A stretch of DNA of 64,000 nucleotides from Neoaquamicrobium sediminum (GCF_013240295.1 NZ_JABETK010000002.1:248001-312000); one strand, 5' to 3'; shown: positions 18,845-28,909, numbered from the stretch's first letter. Notes: generated by a model from the letters alone, not told the origin. Program-made: numbers and translations.

Positions 18845-19573
18845 ATGGCCGCAAGAAACCAGAAGCGTATTGAGGCCAACGACGCCGAACTGGTAAGCGC
18901 GATCGAGGCTGTCAGCGGCTTTTCCTTCGCCGATGTCGCGCTTCTGCGTCGCGCACTGACCCACGCCAGCGCGAAGGGTACCGAGGGCAGCGATTACCAG
19001 CGGCTCGAATTCCTCGGCGACCGGGTGCTTGGCCTTGTGGTCGCACAGATGGTTTTCGAGGCAAATCCGGGTGCGCCGGAAGGCGAACTCTCGCTGCGTC
19101 TCAACGCGCTGGTCAACGCGGAAACGCTTGCGGAGATCGCTGACGAGGTAGGCCTTTCGGGGCTTATACAGATCGGCAGCGAACTCCGCGGCCTGGCTGG
19201 CCGAAAGCAGGTCAACCTGCGCGCCGACGTCATGGAGGCGCTGATCGCGGCAATCTATCTCGATGGCGGGTTGGAGGCAGCGCGTGCCTTCATTCGTCGG
19301 CATTGGGAGAAGCGTTCGAAAGCGCCGACGGCGGCGCGGCGCGATGCCAAGACCGAGTTGCAGGAATGGGCGCATCAGGTGGCCAAGGCGTCGCCGCTTT
19401 ATGTGATCGACAGGCGCGATGGACCGGATCATGATCCGGTCTTCGACGTGTCGGTAAAGATAGCCGGCGTTGCGCCGGCCACGGGTTCGGGCAGGTCGAA
19501 GCGCGAAGCCGAGCAGGCGGCGGCTGCCGCGATGCTGCTGCGCGAGGGCGTGTGGGCCCAGGAGACGGATTGA
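18845..19573 (+). CDS. rnc: Ribonuclease III
   Basis: A 242-residue double-stranded-RNA endonuclease that processes rRNA precursors and antisense duplexes. The RNase III signature RLEFLGDRVLGL is near residues 53-64, acidic ligands recur in LRADVMEALIAAIYLDGG, and the dsRNA-binding domain occupies the last 75 residues (KTELQEWAHQ to EAEQAAAAAML). The ATG at 18845 directly follows an in-frame TTG. Its stop overlaps the era start as TGATG. Confidence 0.97.
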   Translation: MAARNQKRIEANDAELVSAIEAVSGFSFADVALLRRALTHASAKGTEGSDYQRLEFLGDRVLGLVVAQMVFEANPGAPEGELSLRLNALVNAETLAEIADEVGLSGLIQIGSELRGLAGRKQVNLRADVMEALIAAIYLDGGLEAARAFIRRHWEKRSKAPTAARRDAKTELQEWAHQVAKASPLYVIDRRDGPDHDPVFDVSVKIAGVAPATGSGRSKREAEQAAAAAMLLREGVWAQETD

Positions 19574-20493
19574 TGAGCGACGAAAATCTGGCAGCACCGG
19601 CGGAGACCCGCTCCGGCTTCGTTGCGTTGATCGGCGCGCCGAACGCAGGCAAGTCGACGCTCGTCAACCAGCTCGTCGGCGCCAAGGTGTCGATCGTCAC
19701 GCACAAAGTGCAGACCACGCGCGCCGTCGTGCGAGGCATCGCGACACACGACAACGCGCAGATCGTGTTCGTCGATACGCCGGGCATCTTCAAGCCCCGC
19801 CGCCGGCTCGATCAGGCCATGGTCACCACCGCCTGGGGCGGCGCCAAGGATGCCGACGTCGTGGTGGTGCTGATCGATGCGGAGCGCGGCATCAGGGGTG
19901 ACGCCGAGGCGATGCTTGAAAACCTCGCCAATGTGCGCCAGCCGAAAATCCTCATCCTCAACAAGGTCGACCGGGTCAAGCCCGAGAAGTTGCTCAAACT
20001 CACCGCAGAGGCAAATGAACGCGCCGAGTTCGAGCGGACCTTCATGATTTCGGCGCTGACGGGTTCGGGTTGCCGCGACCTTCTCGATTATCTCGCCAAG
20101 CGCCTGCCCGAGGGGCCCTGGTATTACCCAGAAGACCAGATTTCGGACCTGCCGATGCGCCAGCTTGCGGCCGAGATCACCCGCGAGAAACTGTACCTGC
20201 GGCTGCATCAGGAGCTGCCATATTCCTCCCACGTCGAGACGGAAAAGTGGGAGGAGAAGAAGGACGGCTCGGTGCGCATCGAGCAGGTCATCTACGTCGA
20301 GCGCGACAGCCAGAAGAAGATCGTGCTCGGCCATAAGGGCGAGACGATCCGCGCCATCGGCCAGGCCTCCCGCAAGGAGATCGGCGAAATCCTCGAGCAG
20401 CCCGTGCACCTGTTCCTGTTCGTGAAGGTTCGCGAAAACTGGGGTAATGACCCGGAGCGCTATCGTGAAATGGGGCTGGAGTTCCCGCACTGA
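19573..20493 (+). CDS. era: GTPase Era
   Basis: A 306-residue GTPase needed for 16S rRNA maturation and 30S assembly. G1 is GAPNAGKST, G3 is DTPG, G4 is NKVD, and the C-terminal KH domain contains LGHKGETIRAIGQASRKEIGE. It is translationally coupled to rnc through a one-base overlap, and its stop abuts the convergent MarR-GNAT gene. Confidence 0.97.
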   Translation: MSDENLAAPAETRSGFVALIGAPNAGKSTLVNQLVGAKVSIVTHKVQTTRAVVRGIATHDNAQIVFVDTPGIFKPRRRLDQAMVTTAWGGAKDADVVVVLIDAERGIRGDAEAMLENLANVRQPKILILNKVDRVKPEKLLKLTAEANERAEFERTFMISALTGSGCRDLLDYLAKRLPEGPWYYPEDQISDLPMRQLAAEITREKLYLRLHQELPYSSHVETEKWEEKKDGSVRIEQVIYVERDSQKKIVLGHKGETIRAIGQASRKEIGEILEQPVHLFLFVKVRENWGNDPERYREMGLEFPH

Positions 20494-21405
20494 TCAGGCA
20501 GCGGACGTCTCCCGTCCTTCGGTGACGAGGTCCTTCTCAAACCACAGTTCGGCATAGGGATTGTCGTTGTAGCGGCCGATTTCGCGGTAGCCGGCCTTGC
20601 GGTAGAGCGCCTGCGCTTCCTTCAGCGTCCCGTTGGTGTCGAGCCGCACGCGCGTCATCCCGGCCTTGCGCGCCAGCGCCTCCAATTCGTTCAGTAGCCG
20701 CCGGGACAGGCCGAGTCCGCGCGCATCTGGCGCGATCCACATGCGCTTGATCTCGCCCGTCGTGGCATCCAGCCCCTTCAGCGCGCCGCAACCCACAGGC
20801 TGCCCGTCGCGGCGCGCGATGAGAAACCAGCTTCGGCTTTCCCGATCCTTTGTGGCACCCGCATAGCCGCCGTTTCCCGGATCGAACCCGTTTTTGAACC
20901 GCTGGTCGAGTTCCTGGAAGTAGGCGTCGACGCATCGCTTCGCATCCTCGCTGTCTTCTGGCTCCAGCGCCATGGTGATCGATGCCGCGTTCAGCAGCAG
21001 CTCGATCTCCGCCATGGCTGCGGTCAGCCGTTCACGCTGCCTTTCGCCGAGCGGTTGCAGCATCGACCGGGCGAAGTCGTCGGAAAGCGCGTCATAGGCA
21101 TCCCATTCGGCCCTGCCGAGCTTGGTAAGTTTCACGCGCCTGCGCCGCCGGTCGGCAGGGTCGGTTTCGACGACGAGGAGCCTGTCGTCGGTCAGCGTCT
21201 TCAGCAGCCGGCTGATATAGCCCGAATCCAGGCCCAGCCTTTCGCGCAAGTTCTGCAGGTCTGAACCGTCCGGCCCGACCTCGAACAGCAGTCGGGCAAG
21301 CCCGAGCGGCCGCCCAAGCCCGAGATAGCTGTCGTTGAGAGCGCCGACACGCAGCGTGACGTGCCGGTTGAAACTCCGAACGCGGGAGATAGCTGAACGA
21401 TCCAT
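20494..21405 (-). CDS. MarR-type HTH regulator fused to a GNAT acetyltransferase
   Basis: A 303-residue two-domain protein. Residues 1-150 form a winged helix of MarR type (RERLGLDSGYISRLLKTL then DRRRRRVKLTKLG). Residues 160-303 form a GNAT domain with the acetyl-CoA loop IAPDARGLGLSRRLL and the block ALYRKAGY. Such fusions are known in several bacteria, but the ligand and target are undefined. It interrupts the plus-strand era-recO order. The 88-base gap to recO could hold its own promoter. Confidence 0.9.
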   Translation of the reverse strand: MDRSAISRVRSFNRHVTLRVGALNDSYLGLGRPLGLARLLFEVGPDGSDLQNLRERLGLDSGYISRLLKTLTDDRLLVVETDPADRRRRRVKLTKLGRAEWDAYDALSDDFARSMLQPLGERQRERLTAAMAEIELLLNAASITMALEPEDSEDAKRCVDAYFQELDQRFKNGFDPGNGGYAGATKDRESRSWFLIARRDGQPVGCGALKGLDATTGEIKRMWIAPDARGLGLSRRLLNELEALARKAGMTRVRLDTNGTLKEAQALYRKAGYREIGRYNDNPYAELWFEKDLVTEGRETSAA

Positions 21406-21493
21406 TATTTGACTTTAGTCAGATATATGGCAATGGCAAGAGGCTGGCGCGTCCGCCTTGAATTTCGCACCGTGTTGGTGGAAGGCTCCTCCG

Positions 21494-22249
21494 ATGGAAT
21501 GGCGCGACGAAGGAATCGTTCTGGGAACCAGGCGGCACGGCGAAACGAGTGTCATCCTGGAAGTGATGACCCGCGCCCACGGCCGGCATCTCGGCATGGT
21601 GCGCGGCGGCCGGTCGCGGCGAATGCAACCGCTGCTTCAGCCTGGAAACCGCATCGACGTCATCTGGCGCGCCCGGCTGGACGAGCACCTTGGCCTTTAC
21701 CAGGTGGAGCCGCTGGAGCTGCATGCCGCACGCCTGTTCGACAGCGCCTGTGCGGTTTATGGCCTCCAGACGATTGCCGGCCATCTGCGGCTTCTGCCGG
21801 AGCGCGATCCTCATGCCAATCTATACGAGACGCTGAACCTGCTGATTGAGCATCTCGAGGATCCGGCATCCGCCGCCGAACTGGTGGTGCGCTTCGAACT
21901 CCTCATCCTCGACGAACTGGGCTTCGGCCTCGACCTTGCCCGCTGCGCCGCTACCGGCGGCAGCGACGACCTGGTCTATGTTTCGCCCAAGACGGGCCGG
22001 GCGGTCAGCCGCACCGCCGGCGCGCCGTGGGCCGACCGCCTCTTGGCACTGCCTGCCTTCCTGCGCCGTGGATCGGGCCTGCGGGCCGATCTGGCAGCGA
22101 TGGAGGATGCGTTTCGGCTGACCGGCTTCTTCTTTGCCCGCAATGTCTATGAGCCGCGCGGGCTGGAAGAGCCGGAGGCGCGCCTTGGCTTTCTGGCCGC
22201 ACTTCGCAAGCAACTATCGTCGCCCGGCAATGGAGAAAACGCTGCATGA
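21494..22249 (+). CDS. recO: DNA repair protein RecO
   Basis: A 251-residue mediator that loads RecA onto SSB-coated DNA in the RecFOR pathway. The OB fold is at the N-terminus ([17 protein letters not shown]) and the helical region contains [18 protein letters not shown]. The usual zinc-binding CxxC pair is reduced to a single Cys in this block, as in many alphaproteobacteria. The ATG at 21494 matches the family start. The last codons overlap the thioesterase ATG by four bases. Confidence 0.94.
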   Translation: MEWRDEGIVLGTRRHGETSVILEVMTRAHGRHLGMVRGGRSRRMQPLLQPGNRIDVIWRARLDEHLGLYQVEPLELHAARLFDSACAVYGLQTIAGHLRLLPERDPHANLYETLNLLIEHLEDPASAAELVVRFELLILDELGFGLDLARCAATGGSDDLVYVSPKTGRAVSRTAGAPWADRLLALPAFLRRGSGLRADLAAMEDAFRLTGFFFARNVYEPRGLEEPEARLGFLAALRKQLSSPGNGENAA

Positions 22250-22764
22250 ACGCAATCGAACTGTTCCCCGGTCACGTGGCTCGCCTCGGCCTCGGCACGA
22301 TCCCGCACGCCGACATGGCCACGCTCAGCGGTATCGAAGCGTTGAGCCGCGTGGTTGCCGGTGAATATCCGGCGCCGCCCATCGCCGAGCGCATGAACTT
22401 CGCGCTGATCGAAGTTGGCGAGGGTAGGGCGGTGTTCAAGGGCGTGCCCGGTATGCAGCACCTCAATCCGCTTGGCGGCGTTCATGGCGGCTGGGCAGCG
22501 ACGGTGATGGATTCCGCGCTCGGGTGCTGCATCCACACCCTGCTCAAGGCCGGCGAGGCCTATTCGACGGCGGAAATGAAGATCAACTACACAAGGCCGA
22601 TCACGCCCGACACCGGCGAAGTCACCTGCGAGGGCAAGGTCGTGCATAAGGGCCGCACGCTGGCCGTTTCCGAAGCGCGGTTGACCGACGCCAACGGCCG
22701 GCTACTCGCTTTTGGTACCGAGACCTGCTCGATCTTCCCGCTTGCGAACCTGGCTCCGCGCTAG
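22246..22764 (+). CDS. PaaI-family hotdog thioesterase
   Basis: A 172-residue hotdog-fold acyl-CoA thioesterase. The family block [22 protein letters not shown] carries the catalytic region, followed by [10 protein letters not shown] and the [16 protein letters not shown] strand. The acyl-CoA substrate cannot be read. It overlaps recO by ATGA and is therefore translationally coupled to it. The convergent MFS gene follows. Confidence 0.9.
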   Translation: MNAIELFPGHVARLGLGTIPHADMATLSGIEALSRVVAGEYPAPPIAERMNFALIEVGEGRAVFKGVPGMQHLNPLGGVHGGWAATVMDSALGCCIHTLLKAGEAYSTAEMKINYTRPITPDTGEVTCEGKVVHKGRTLAVSEARLTDANGRLLAFGTETCSIFPLANLAPR

Positions 22765-22776
22765 GCTCGGCCGCGC

Positions 22777-24015
22777 CTACTCGGCCGGCTGAAGGGTGGG
22801 ACGGTCGACCGGACGTTCCTTGATCGGCCAATGGACGACCGCAGCAAACAGACCGAGCAGCACGCCCAGCCACCACACCGGATCGTAAGTGCCGAAGGCG
22901 TCGTAGAGATAGCCGCCCAGCCACACACCCAGGAAAGAGCCGATCTGGTGTGAGAAGAAGACCACGCCGCCCAGCATGCCCAGATGCGCGGTGCCGAACA
23001 TGATCGCCACGAGCGAGTTGGTCGGTGGCACGGTCGAAAGCCACAGCAGGCCCATCAGGATCGAGAACGTCACCACGGTCGCCGGCGTCTGCGGCAGCAG
23101 CAGGAATGCTGTCACGAGCACCGAGCGGCCGAGATAGATCCAGACGAGAAACATCGGCTTGGAATAGCGCTGGCCGATATAGCCGGCCGATAGTGAGCCG
23201 ATGATGTTGAAAAAGCCGATCAGCGCTAACGCGATCACAGCATAGCGCGCGTCGATGCCGATATCGGAGATATAGGCGGGAAAGTGCGCTGTAATGAACG
23301 CGACCTGGAAGCCGCAGACGAAGAACCCTGAGACCAGAAGCAGATAGCTGCGATGGCCGAGCGCCTCCCGCAGCGCCTCGCCCGCCGTCTGACGGTAGAC
23401 CGCCTGTTGTGCTGAGCCGCTTGACGAGTTGCCGCGCAGGGGAATTGCAAGCACCGGGATGATGAGCATCATTACGCTCATGACGACCAGCGTATCGTAC
23501 CATCCATAGGCGGAGATCAGCCCCTGGCTGAGCGGTGCGAACAGGAACATGCCGGCGGACCCGGCGGCCGTTCCGAGCCCGAAGGCGAAACTGCGCTGCT
23601 CCGGCGCGACATTGCGGGCGAAGGCGGCAAGCACGATCCCGAACGAGCCGGAGGCAACGCCCAGGCCCACAAGTACGCCGCCGCCCAGATGCAGCATCGC
23701 AACCGAATCCGAATTGGCCATCATCACCAGCCCGGCAGCGTACATCACGCCCGAAAGCGCCAGCACGCGCCAGGTGCCGAACTTGTCGGCCAGCGCGCCG
23801 AAGATCGGCGTTCCAAGCCCCCATGCAAGGTTCTGGATCGCCATCGCCAGCCCGAATGTTGTGCGGTCCCAGCCCTTTTCCGCCAGCATCGGCAACTGGA
23901 AGAAGCCCATGGCCGAACGCGGCCCGAAGGTTATCGCGGCGATCAGGCACCCGCATATGATGATAAGCCAGGGCAGGCTCGGCGCACCGGATTGAGCGGA
24001 AGCGGTCTTGGACAT
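22777..24015 (-). CDS. MFS transporter
   Basis: A 412-residue major facilitator with twelve predicted membrane helices. The loop 2-3 motif appears as GTPIFGALADKFGTWR, and helix 4 and 5 regions are glycine rich (GGGVLVGLGVASGSFG). It resembles the oxalate/formate-antiporter-like and related anion MFS branches, but the substrate is undetermined. The ATG at 24015 (MSKTASAQSG) is chosen because the upstream extension is basic and lacks homology-like residues. No clear partner gene is adjacent. Confidence 0.88.
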   Translation of the reverse strand: MSKTASAQSGAPSLPWLIIICGCLIAAITFGPRSAMGFFQLPMLAEKGWDRTTFGLAMAIQNLAWGLGTPIFGALADKFGTWRVLALSGVMYAAGLVMMANSDSVAMLHLGGGVLVGLGVASGSFGIVLAAFARNVAPEQRSFAFGLGTAAGSAGMFLFAPLSQGLISAYGWYDTLVVMSVMMLIIPVLAIPLRGNSSSGSAQQAVYRQTAGEALREALGHRSYLLLVSGFFVCGFQVAFITAHFPAYISDIGIDARYAVIALALIGFFNIIGSLSAGYIGQRYSKPMFLVWIYLGRSVLVTAFLLLPQTPATVVTFSILMGLLWLSTVPPTNSLVAIMFGTAHLGMLGGVVFFSHQIGSFLGVWLGGYLYDAFGTYDPVWWLGVLLGLFAAVVHWPIKERPVDRPTLQPAE

Positions 24016-24133
24016 GCTGGGATTCCCGAACGAAAGAGAACGCAAGCTAGGCCACAACCGGCTTTTGTGGAAATGAATAGAAGCGATGAACACTTCAATT
24101 CTGTTGAAGCTTGAACAGTTCGCGCGTCGGTGC

Positions 24134-24568
24134 TCAGTTGAACGGGCTGGAATGGCCGGGCGGCAGCGGAAGCTGGCCCGGTTTGTCGCCGAAACCGCGC
24201 AGGATATGCTGCTGCGGCACGGGCAGCGGCTCCGGTGGAAGGATCACCGTTGACGAGCCACCGCCGCCGATGGCCGGCGGAACCAGCGGCGGGGCGATAC
24301 GCACCAGCGGCCGGTTCGTTTCGGCCATAGGGGAAGGGAGCGCCGGCCGTGGAACGGTGATCGACATTCCCGCGCGCAGGTTCGCCGCGCTCAGGCCGGG
24401 GTTGGCGCTTCGCAGCGCAGCGACGCTGATGCCGCAGGCATTGGCGATGGAGCTCAGCGTGTCGCCATAGGATATGAGCACCCGCCCGGGGCAAAGGGTG
24501 GCCGCGCCAGCGGGTGCACCGCCAAGCAGCAGGGCGGCGATCATCGCCATATGTATCTGCACCTTCAT
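24134..24568 (-). CDS. Secreted LysM-domain protein
   Basis: A 144-residue protein with a signal peptide (MKVQIHMAMIAALLLGGAPAGA) and one LysM domain (VLISYGDTLSSIANACGISVAALRSANPGL) that binds peptidoglycan. The C-terminal 65 residues are proline and glycine rich (PPLVPPAIGGGG, PLPPGHSSPFN) and probably unstructured. No catalytic domain is present, so it is a structural or scaffold envelope protein. Two cysteines in the LysM region could form a disulfide. Confidence 0.85.
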   Translation of the reverse strand: MKVQIHMAMIAALLLGGAPAGAATLCPGRVLISYGDTLSSIANACGISVAALRSANPGLSAANLRAGMSITVPRPALPSPMAETNRPLVRIAPPLVPPAIGGGGSSTVILPPEPLPVPQQHILRGFGDKPGQLPLPPGHSSPFN

Positions 24569-24635
24569 CTCGCGATCATAGCGGAATTTCGGCAACGGAA
24601 ATATGGCGCAGGTGCCGCCCTTTGATTGCGCCGGC

Positions 24636-25513
24636 TCAGTCGGCCGGCAGCGCATCGCCTTGCGGCTGCCCGACGTAATGGACACTGCGCTGCGGGAACG
24701 GGATCGAGATGCCCTTCTCGTCGAAGAGGTGCTTGATCCGCTTGGTGAATTCGAGCTTGGCCGGCCACCAGTTAGGGGTGCTGGTCCAGTAGCGGATCGT
24801 TACGTCGACGGCGCTGTCGCCGAGCTGCGAAACGAAGACAGCCGGTTCTGGATCGGAAAGCACGCGCTCGTCGCCACCGATCACCCCGGTCATGATGTCA
24901 AATGCCAGGTCGATGTCGTCGTCATAGCCGATGCCGATGGTCAGGTCGTTCCTGCGCAGCGGGTTGCGGGAGTAGTTGGTGACGGGCGTGTTCCAGAGTT
25001 CGCTGTTGGGAGACAGGACGAAGAGCCCGTCGAGCGTTTTCAACTCCGTGGCGAAAAGCCCGATTTCCTGGATCGTACCGGAAACACTGCCTGCATCGAT
25101 GTACTCGCCCACGCGGAACGGGCGCAGCGCGAGCAGCATGATGCCCGCGGCGATGTTCTGGAGCGTTCCTGCAGCGCCAGGCCGATGGCCAGGCCGATTG
25201 CGCCAAGGGCTGCGATGATGCTGGCCGTCTGAACGCCGAACTGGGCCAGCACGGTGATGCCGACCAGGATAAGGATCGCGTAGCGTACGATCTGCGAGAA
25301 GAACTTCCTCAGTGTCTCGTCGAACCCACGGAAGCGGCCCAGAGCCCCATAGACCGACCGCTGCGCGACATTGGCAACGATATAGCCGCCGATGATGAGG
25401 AGGATCGCACCGAGGATCGAGAAGGAATAGGTCACTCCCAGCTCGCTGAGCCGGAGCAGTGCAACCTGGCCGGCATCCATCATATCCGCGGTTCTGGTCT
25501 GAAGTTCTTCCAT
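24636..25513 (-). pseudogene. MscS-type small-conductance mechanosensitive channel; one frame break
   Basis: The restored protein is about 292 residues with three N-terminal membrane helices and the pore-lining TM3 (IIAALGAIGLAIGLALQGTLQN), then the beta domain (RPFRVGEYIDAG, GTIQEIGLFATEL) and the cytoplasmic alpha/beta domain. It releases solutes on hypo-osmotic shock. The break is inside TM3 near 25168: one extra G restores QGTLQNIAAG. The gene is separated by 67 bases from the LysM gene on the same strand. Confidence 0.93.
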
Positions 25514-25640
25514 GTGTTCGGCCTCGTCCTTTCATCTGGTTTCGCTTGGGCTAATTAGCACAGACTTGGTGCAGTTGCGCCCGAAGCCCAGAAAATTTCA
25601 GCGAAACGCCGGGTTGATCGACCCAGACGGGGAGGCTGCC

Positions 25641-26251
25641 TTATCGACCGCGCAGCTTCTCGATCTCGCTGAAGCGCCTGACGAATGCTTTCTGCGCGAC
25701 CTTCGCCGGCACCGGCTCGAGCGCCAGTCCGTCGCTGCTGAGTCCGCGCGGCCGCCCGAAAAACTTTGCAGCTTCCTGCTCCGAGAAACCCGCGAGCTGC
25801 GTTGCTTCGAACCATGCCGCCACGTGGTCTGCACGCTTGATCGACTTCTTCAGTCGTTCGCTCAGCAGCGGCGGCAGCGAAAAGCGCAAATGGATCGCGC
25901 GCTGCAGCCGGGCTTCGACCTCCTTGTAGCCGCCGCCAACGACCGACTTGAAGGGCGAGATCATGTCGCCGATCACGTATTCGGGGCGTCATGCAGCAGC
26001 GCGGCAAGCCTTTCTTCGGCAGAGCAGGTAGGCGCGGCGCGGGCGAAGATCTCTTCTACCAGCAGCGAATGCTGAGCCACCGAGAAAGCGTGGTCGCCGC
26101 GGGTCTGGCCGTTCCACCGCGCCACGCGCGCCAGCCCATGCGCAATGTCAGCGATTTCCACGTCCAGCGGCGAGGGGTCGAGCAGGTCGAGCCTGCGTCC
26201 CGAAAGCATGCGCTGCCAGGCGCGCGGCGGGGCCGACGGCTTGTCGGCCAT
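25641..26251 (-). pseudogene. HD-domain phosphohydrolase (YfbR-like); one frame break
   Basis: The restored protein is about 203 residues. HD-domain ligands are visible in HGLARVARWNGQTRGDHAFSVAQHS and in the HD pair of LLHDAPEYVIGD, then KSVVGGGYKEVE. YfbR-type enzymes are 5'-nucleotidases on deoxynucleoside monophosphates; here that activity is inferred. The break is right after HDAP near 25979, where CCCC should be followed by GG. Its ATG at 26251 overlaps the stop of ygfZ by one base (TAATG), so the two are coupled. Confidence 0.88.
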
Positions 26252-27132
26252 TACGACTGCTCCGCGTCTGTCTTGTCCTGTGGCAGCGTGTAGCTTGCCC
26301 ATGCCGGAATCGAGAGTGTTACGGCGACGTCGCCGGCCATGATTGGTTGGCCGGCGTCGAGCGCATCCTTCACCCGGTCGATGCGCACGATGGCGAGACC
26401 AGCGGTTCCCTTTGAGCTGCCAAGTGTGCCGATCGCACGATCGTTGACGCGAAGCTCCGTTCCACTGTCGGGAAGCTCGTCCGCCGCCTCGACCAGCATC
26501 ACCCGGCGTCGCGCGGTGCCGCGATGCTGCATGCGCGAGACCACTTCCTGGCCGATATAGCATCCCTTGCCGAAACCGACGCCGCCGGCAAGGTCCAGCA
26601 GCACGTCGTGCGGAAAAGCGTCACCGGCGGCAAAATCCTCTCCGCTTTCGGCAACGCCGTTGGCGATGCGCATGCCCGTCCATTCCCGCTCGCTCGCATC
26701 GGCGCTGGCCGGAGTCCCGTAGCGCCGCAGCACCTTTGCGGATGTGGGGAAACGTCGGTCGACCAGCCAGTCGGCGCCGGCTGCCGTTGAATCGGTTTGT
26801 GAGCCGCCCGATTCATCGCCCCAGTAAACTGCGATATCCGCTTGATCCTGTTTGCTGATTTCGGCCTTTGCACGCAGCTTGTAGAGCGTCAGTCGTTTCA
26901 CGAAGTCGTCGGCAAGGTCGGAGCGACAATCCAGGCGAAAACCGGTTTCGCCGTCGCGCGAGATCAGGAAGTCGAACATAATCTTGCCCTGCGGCGACAG
27001 AAGCGCGCCGGGTTTCACCTCGCCCTGACCGAGCCGGACGAGATCGGTCGTCAGGATGTTCTGGAGGAAATGTTCCGCGTCCGGTCCGTCGACGAGAATC
27101 ACGGAACGGCTGGAGAGGAGTGCTGTCGGCAT
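26251..27132 (-). CDS. ygfZ: YgfZ/GcvT folate-binding Fe-S cluster assembly protein
   Basis: A 293-residue tetrahydrofolate-binding protein of the YgfZ/IBA57 family that supports maturation of [4Fe-4S] proteins. The diagnostic motif KGCYIGQEVVSRMQHRG is present near residue 190; its Cys is the conserved functional residue. The N-terminal LLSSRSVILVDGPDAEHFLQNILTTDL matches the GcvT-like fold. It is first in a two-gene unit with the HD hydrolase. Confidence 0.93.
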   Translation of the reverse strand: MPTALLSSRSVILVDGPDAEHFLQNILTTDLVRLGQGEVKPGALLSPQGKIMFDFLISRDGETGFRLDCRSDLADDFVKRLTLYKLRAKAEISKQDQADIAVYWGDESGGSQTDSTAAGADWLVDRRFPTSAKVLRRYGTPASADASEREWTGMRIANGVAESGEDFAAGDAFPHDVLLDLAGGVGFGKGCYIGQEVVSRMQHRGTARRRVMLVEAADELPDSGTELRVNDRAIGTLGSSKGTAGLAIVRIDRVKDALDAGQPIMAGDVAVTLSIPAWASYTLPQDKTDAEQS

Positions 27133-27206
27133 AAGACGGCCTGATTTGCGGTGATGACGCCGTCTTACCTAAGCGCCTCGGGAGGCTCGGGCAAGTGTGC
27201 TGCGGG

Positions 27207-28026
27207 TCAGTCTCCTGCCACGAAGAAGATCCAGCGGCCTTCCGGCGAGATGCCGATACGGTAGAATATATAGGCCCCGAAATTCTTCATGTCCTCGTAG
27301 TCGCCCGCCGTCACCAGCTTGAAGAGCTCCACCCGCTGCGGGTCGGTGAGGTTTTCCAGCGGCACCGCGAAGAAATACGGCCAGACATACATCTCGCCCG
27401 GCTCTCCTTCGTCCAGCCGCACGTAGCCCGCCGCCAGCACCTCATAGAGGATGGCAAGGATTTCGTGCCCCTTGTCGTCGCCGGAAAGCCCCACGCAGGT
27501 GCTCGATGGGATCGCCGGAAACCTGCCCGAAAGAGAGCTGCGTTCCGTTCTCGCCACCGCTCAGCAGTGGGCGCAGCCGTTCGATGTCGCCGGAAGCGCA
27601 CGCCTCCATGATCAGCGCACGCATGCGCTGCACCGGTTCGGGCAGCAGTTCCACATCGTAGAGAATTTCAGGAACCGGTTCGTCCTGCCCGGCTCCGCTT
27701 TCGACGTCGGTGGGCTGCGGGTCGCGGGGAATGACGATTGGGTCGGGCAGGGGCACCGACATATCGGCCGGCGGCGGGGGAGGCTGGCTTTCCTCGCTCG
27801 GCACCGGTTCGCTCTCCTCTACGGGAGCGGGCGGCGGAAGCTCCTCGCGCTGGATTTCGCCGGAACCGTTTTCCTCTTCCTCCGAAAGCGGCACGTCCTC
27901 ACGTTGAATCTCGCTCAGCGCGAGCGCTGGAGGCGTGGCAAGGGCCATCGCCAGCACAATAAAACTGGCCGCTGCGCCGAAACGCGCTGCCTGATAGCCA
28001 AAAAGTGGGTCACGGCTGATCGCCAT
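27207..28026 (-). pseudogene. Secreted proline-rich hypothetical protein; one frame break
   Basis: A putative exported protein of about 272 residues. It has a signal peptide (AASFIVLAMALATPPALA), an acidic proline-rich linker with two repeats of EIQREDVPLSE/EIQREELPPPA, and a conserved-looking C-terminal domain (LPEPVQRMRALIMEACASGD; YVWPYFFAVPLENL; YRIGISPEGRWIFFVAGD). The frame breaks near 27490, where GGGG reads as one G too many. I do not recognise a named family for the C-terminal domain. The linker repeat suggests a periplasmic tether. Confidence 0.75.
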
Positions 28027-28129
28027 GGGTCGCGGTCGCTCCCTGCAAGAGTGCCTACTTGACCCGACTATAGTGCAAATCACCGCACCGCGGGATGCGG
28101 CGCTGCAACACTTCAGATGAATGCGGGTG

Positions 28130-28387
28130 TCAGTGGATACGCAGTTCGGGCTCGAACTCGCCTGCTACGAGGCGTTCGCGCATCCGCTCCAGCAACGCGA
28201 GCGCGCCCGTTTCTCCGGCCGTGCGCATCAGTTCGCCCAGTGCCGTGGCAATTGCGGCATCGGCCATGATTTCCGGCTCGATCCCGGCTGCACGGCCTTC
28301 CGCCCATGCGTCTTCGTAGCTCTCGACCGCAGTGAGGCGCTTTTCCTCGCGAATCAGCACGTCGATGTCGCTGAGCCCTCGATCCAT
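28130..28387 (-). CDS. Small conserved-looking hypothetical protein
   Basis: An 85-residue, strongly acidic, all-alpha protein (DVLIREEKRLTAVESYEDAWAEGRAAGIEPEIMADAAIATALGEL). It has no signal peptide, cysteine or catalytic motif. The ATG at 28387 has only a weak ribosome-binding site. No named family recognised. It lies 103 bases upstream of the secreted proline-rich gene and 141 bases downstream of the TIGR02301 gene, both on the same strand. Confidence 0.65.
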   Translation of the reverse strand: MDRGLSDIDVLIREEKRLTAVESYEDAWAEGRAAGIEPEIMADAAIATALGELMRTAGETGALALLERMRERLVAGEFEPELRIH

Positions 28388-28528
28388 TCAATCCACCCGT
28401 AGCTGTCGCCGAATCTGACCGGCGCAGTCCCTTTAATGTCCCATTAAGGCTTCTAGCACAGGAAATGCGGCGCGCGCCGCCCCAATTACTTAAAAGTTAA
28501 CTTATTCCTAAATCCCGTCCAGATACGG

Positions 28529-28909
28529 TTAATTTCCGAACCGTGTTGCAGTATCGCGCGTCAGCGCCTCGCCCTCTTTCATGTAGCGGTCGATTGCCTC
28601 GATCGCAGAGTCCGTGCAGGTCGCGTAGGTGCCTTCGAAAGTGCGATAGCCGTGGTTGAAGCTGGCGACGAAGCGCGCCCGGCGGGTGTCGTCCGGGTCT
28701 TCAGCTTCGAGCAGCGCCTGCATCCGGTCGCGCCACTCATAGCCGCTCTCCCCACACAGGTTGCGCAGGTAGTGCAGCGAGCCCAGAATCTCGGCGAGGC
28801 GGATCAACTGACCCTCGAACGGCGATTCGGCCGCGCGCGCAGCGGGCACGCCGGTGAAAAGCAGCGCGCCGAGAAACAGCGGTATCAGGCGTGTGGCGAG
28901 TACGTTCAT
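28529..28909 (-). CDS. TIGR02301 family secreted protein
   Basis: A 126-residue exported protein of the alphaproteobacterial TIGR02301 family of unknown function. The signal peptide ends near ARAAES; the mature part has the family pattern QLIRLAEILGSLHYLRNLCG, then FNHGYRTFEGTYATCTDSA with two conserved Cys. The ATG at 28909 gives the cleanest signal peptide. It lies 24 bases downstream of the NUDIX gene stop on the same strand, so the two are probably co-transcribed. Confidence 0.85.
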   Translation of the reverse strand: MNVLATRLIPLFLGALLFTGVPAARAAESPFEGQLIRLAEILGSLHYLRNLCGESGYEWRDRMQALLEAEDPDDTRRARFVASFNHGYRTFEGTYATCTDSAIEAIDRYMKEGEALTRDTATRFGN

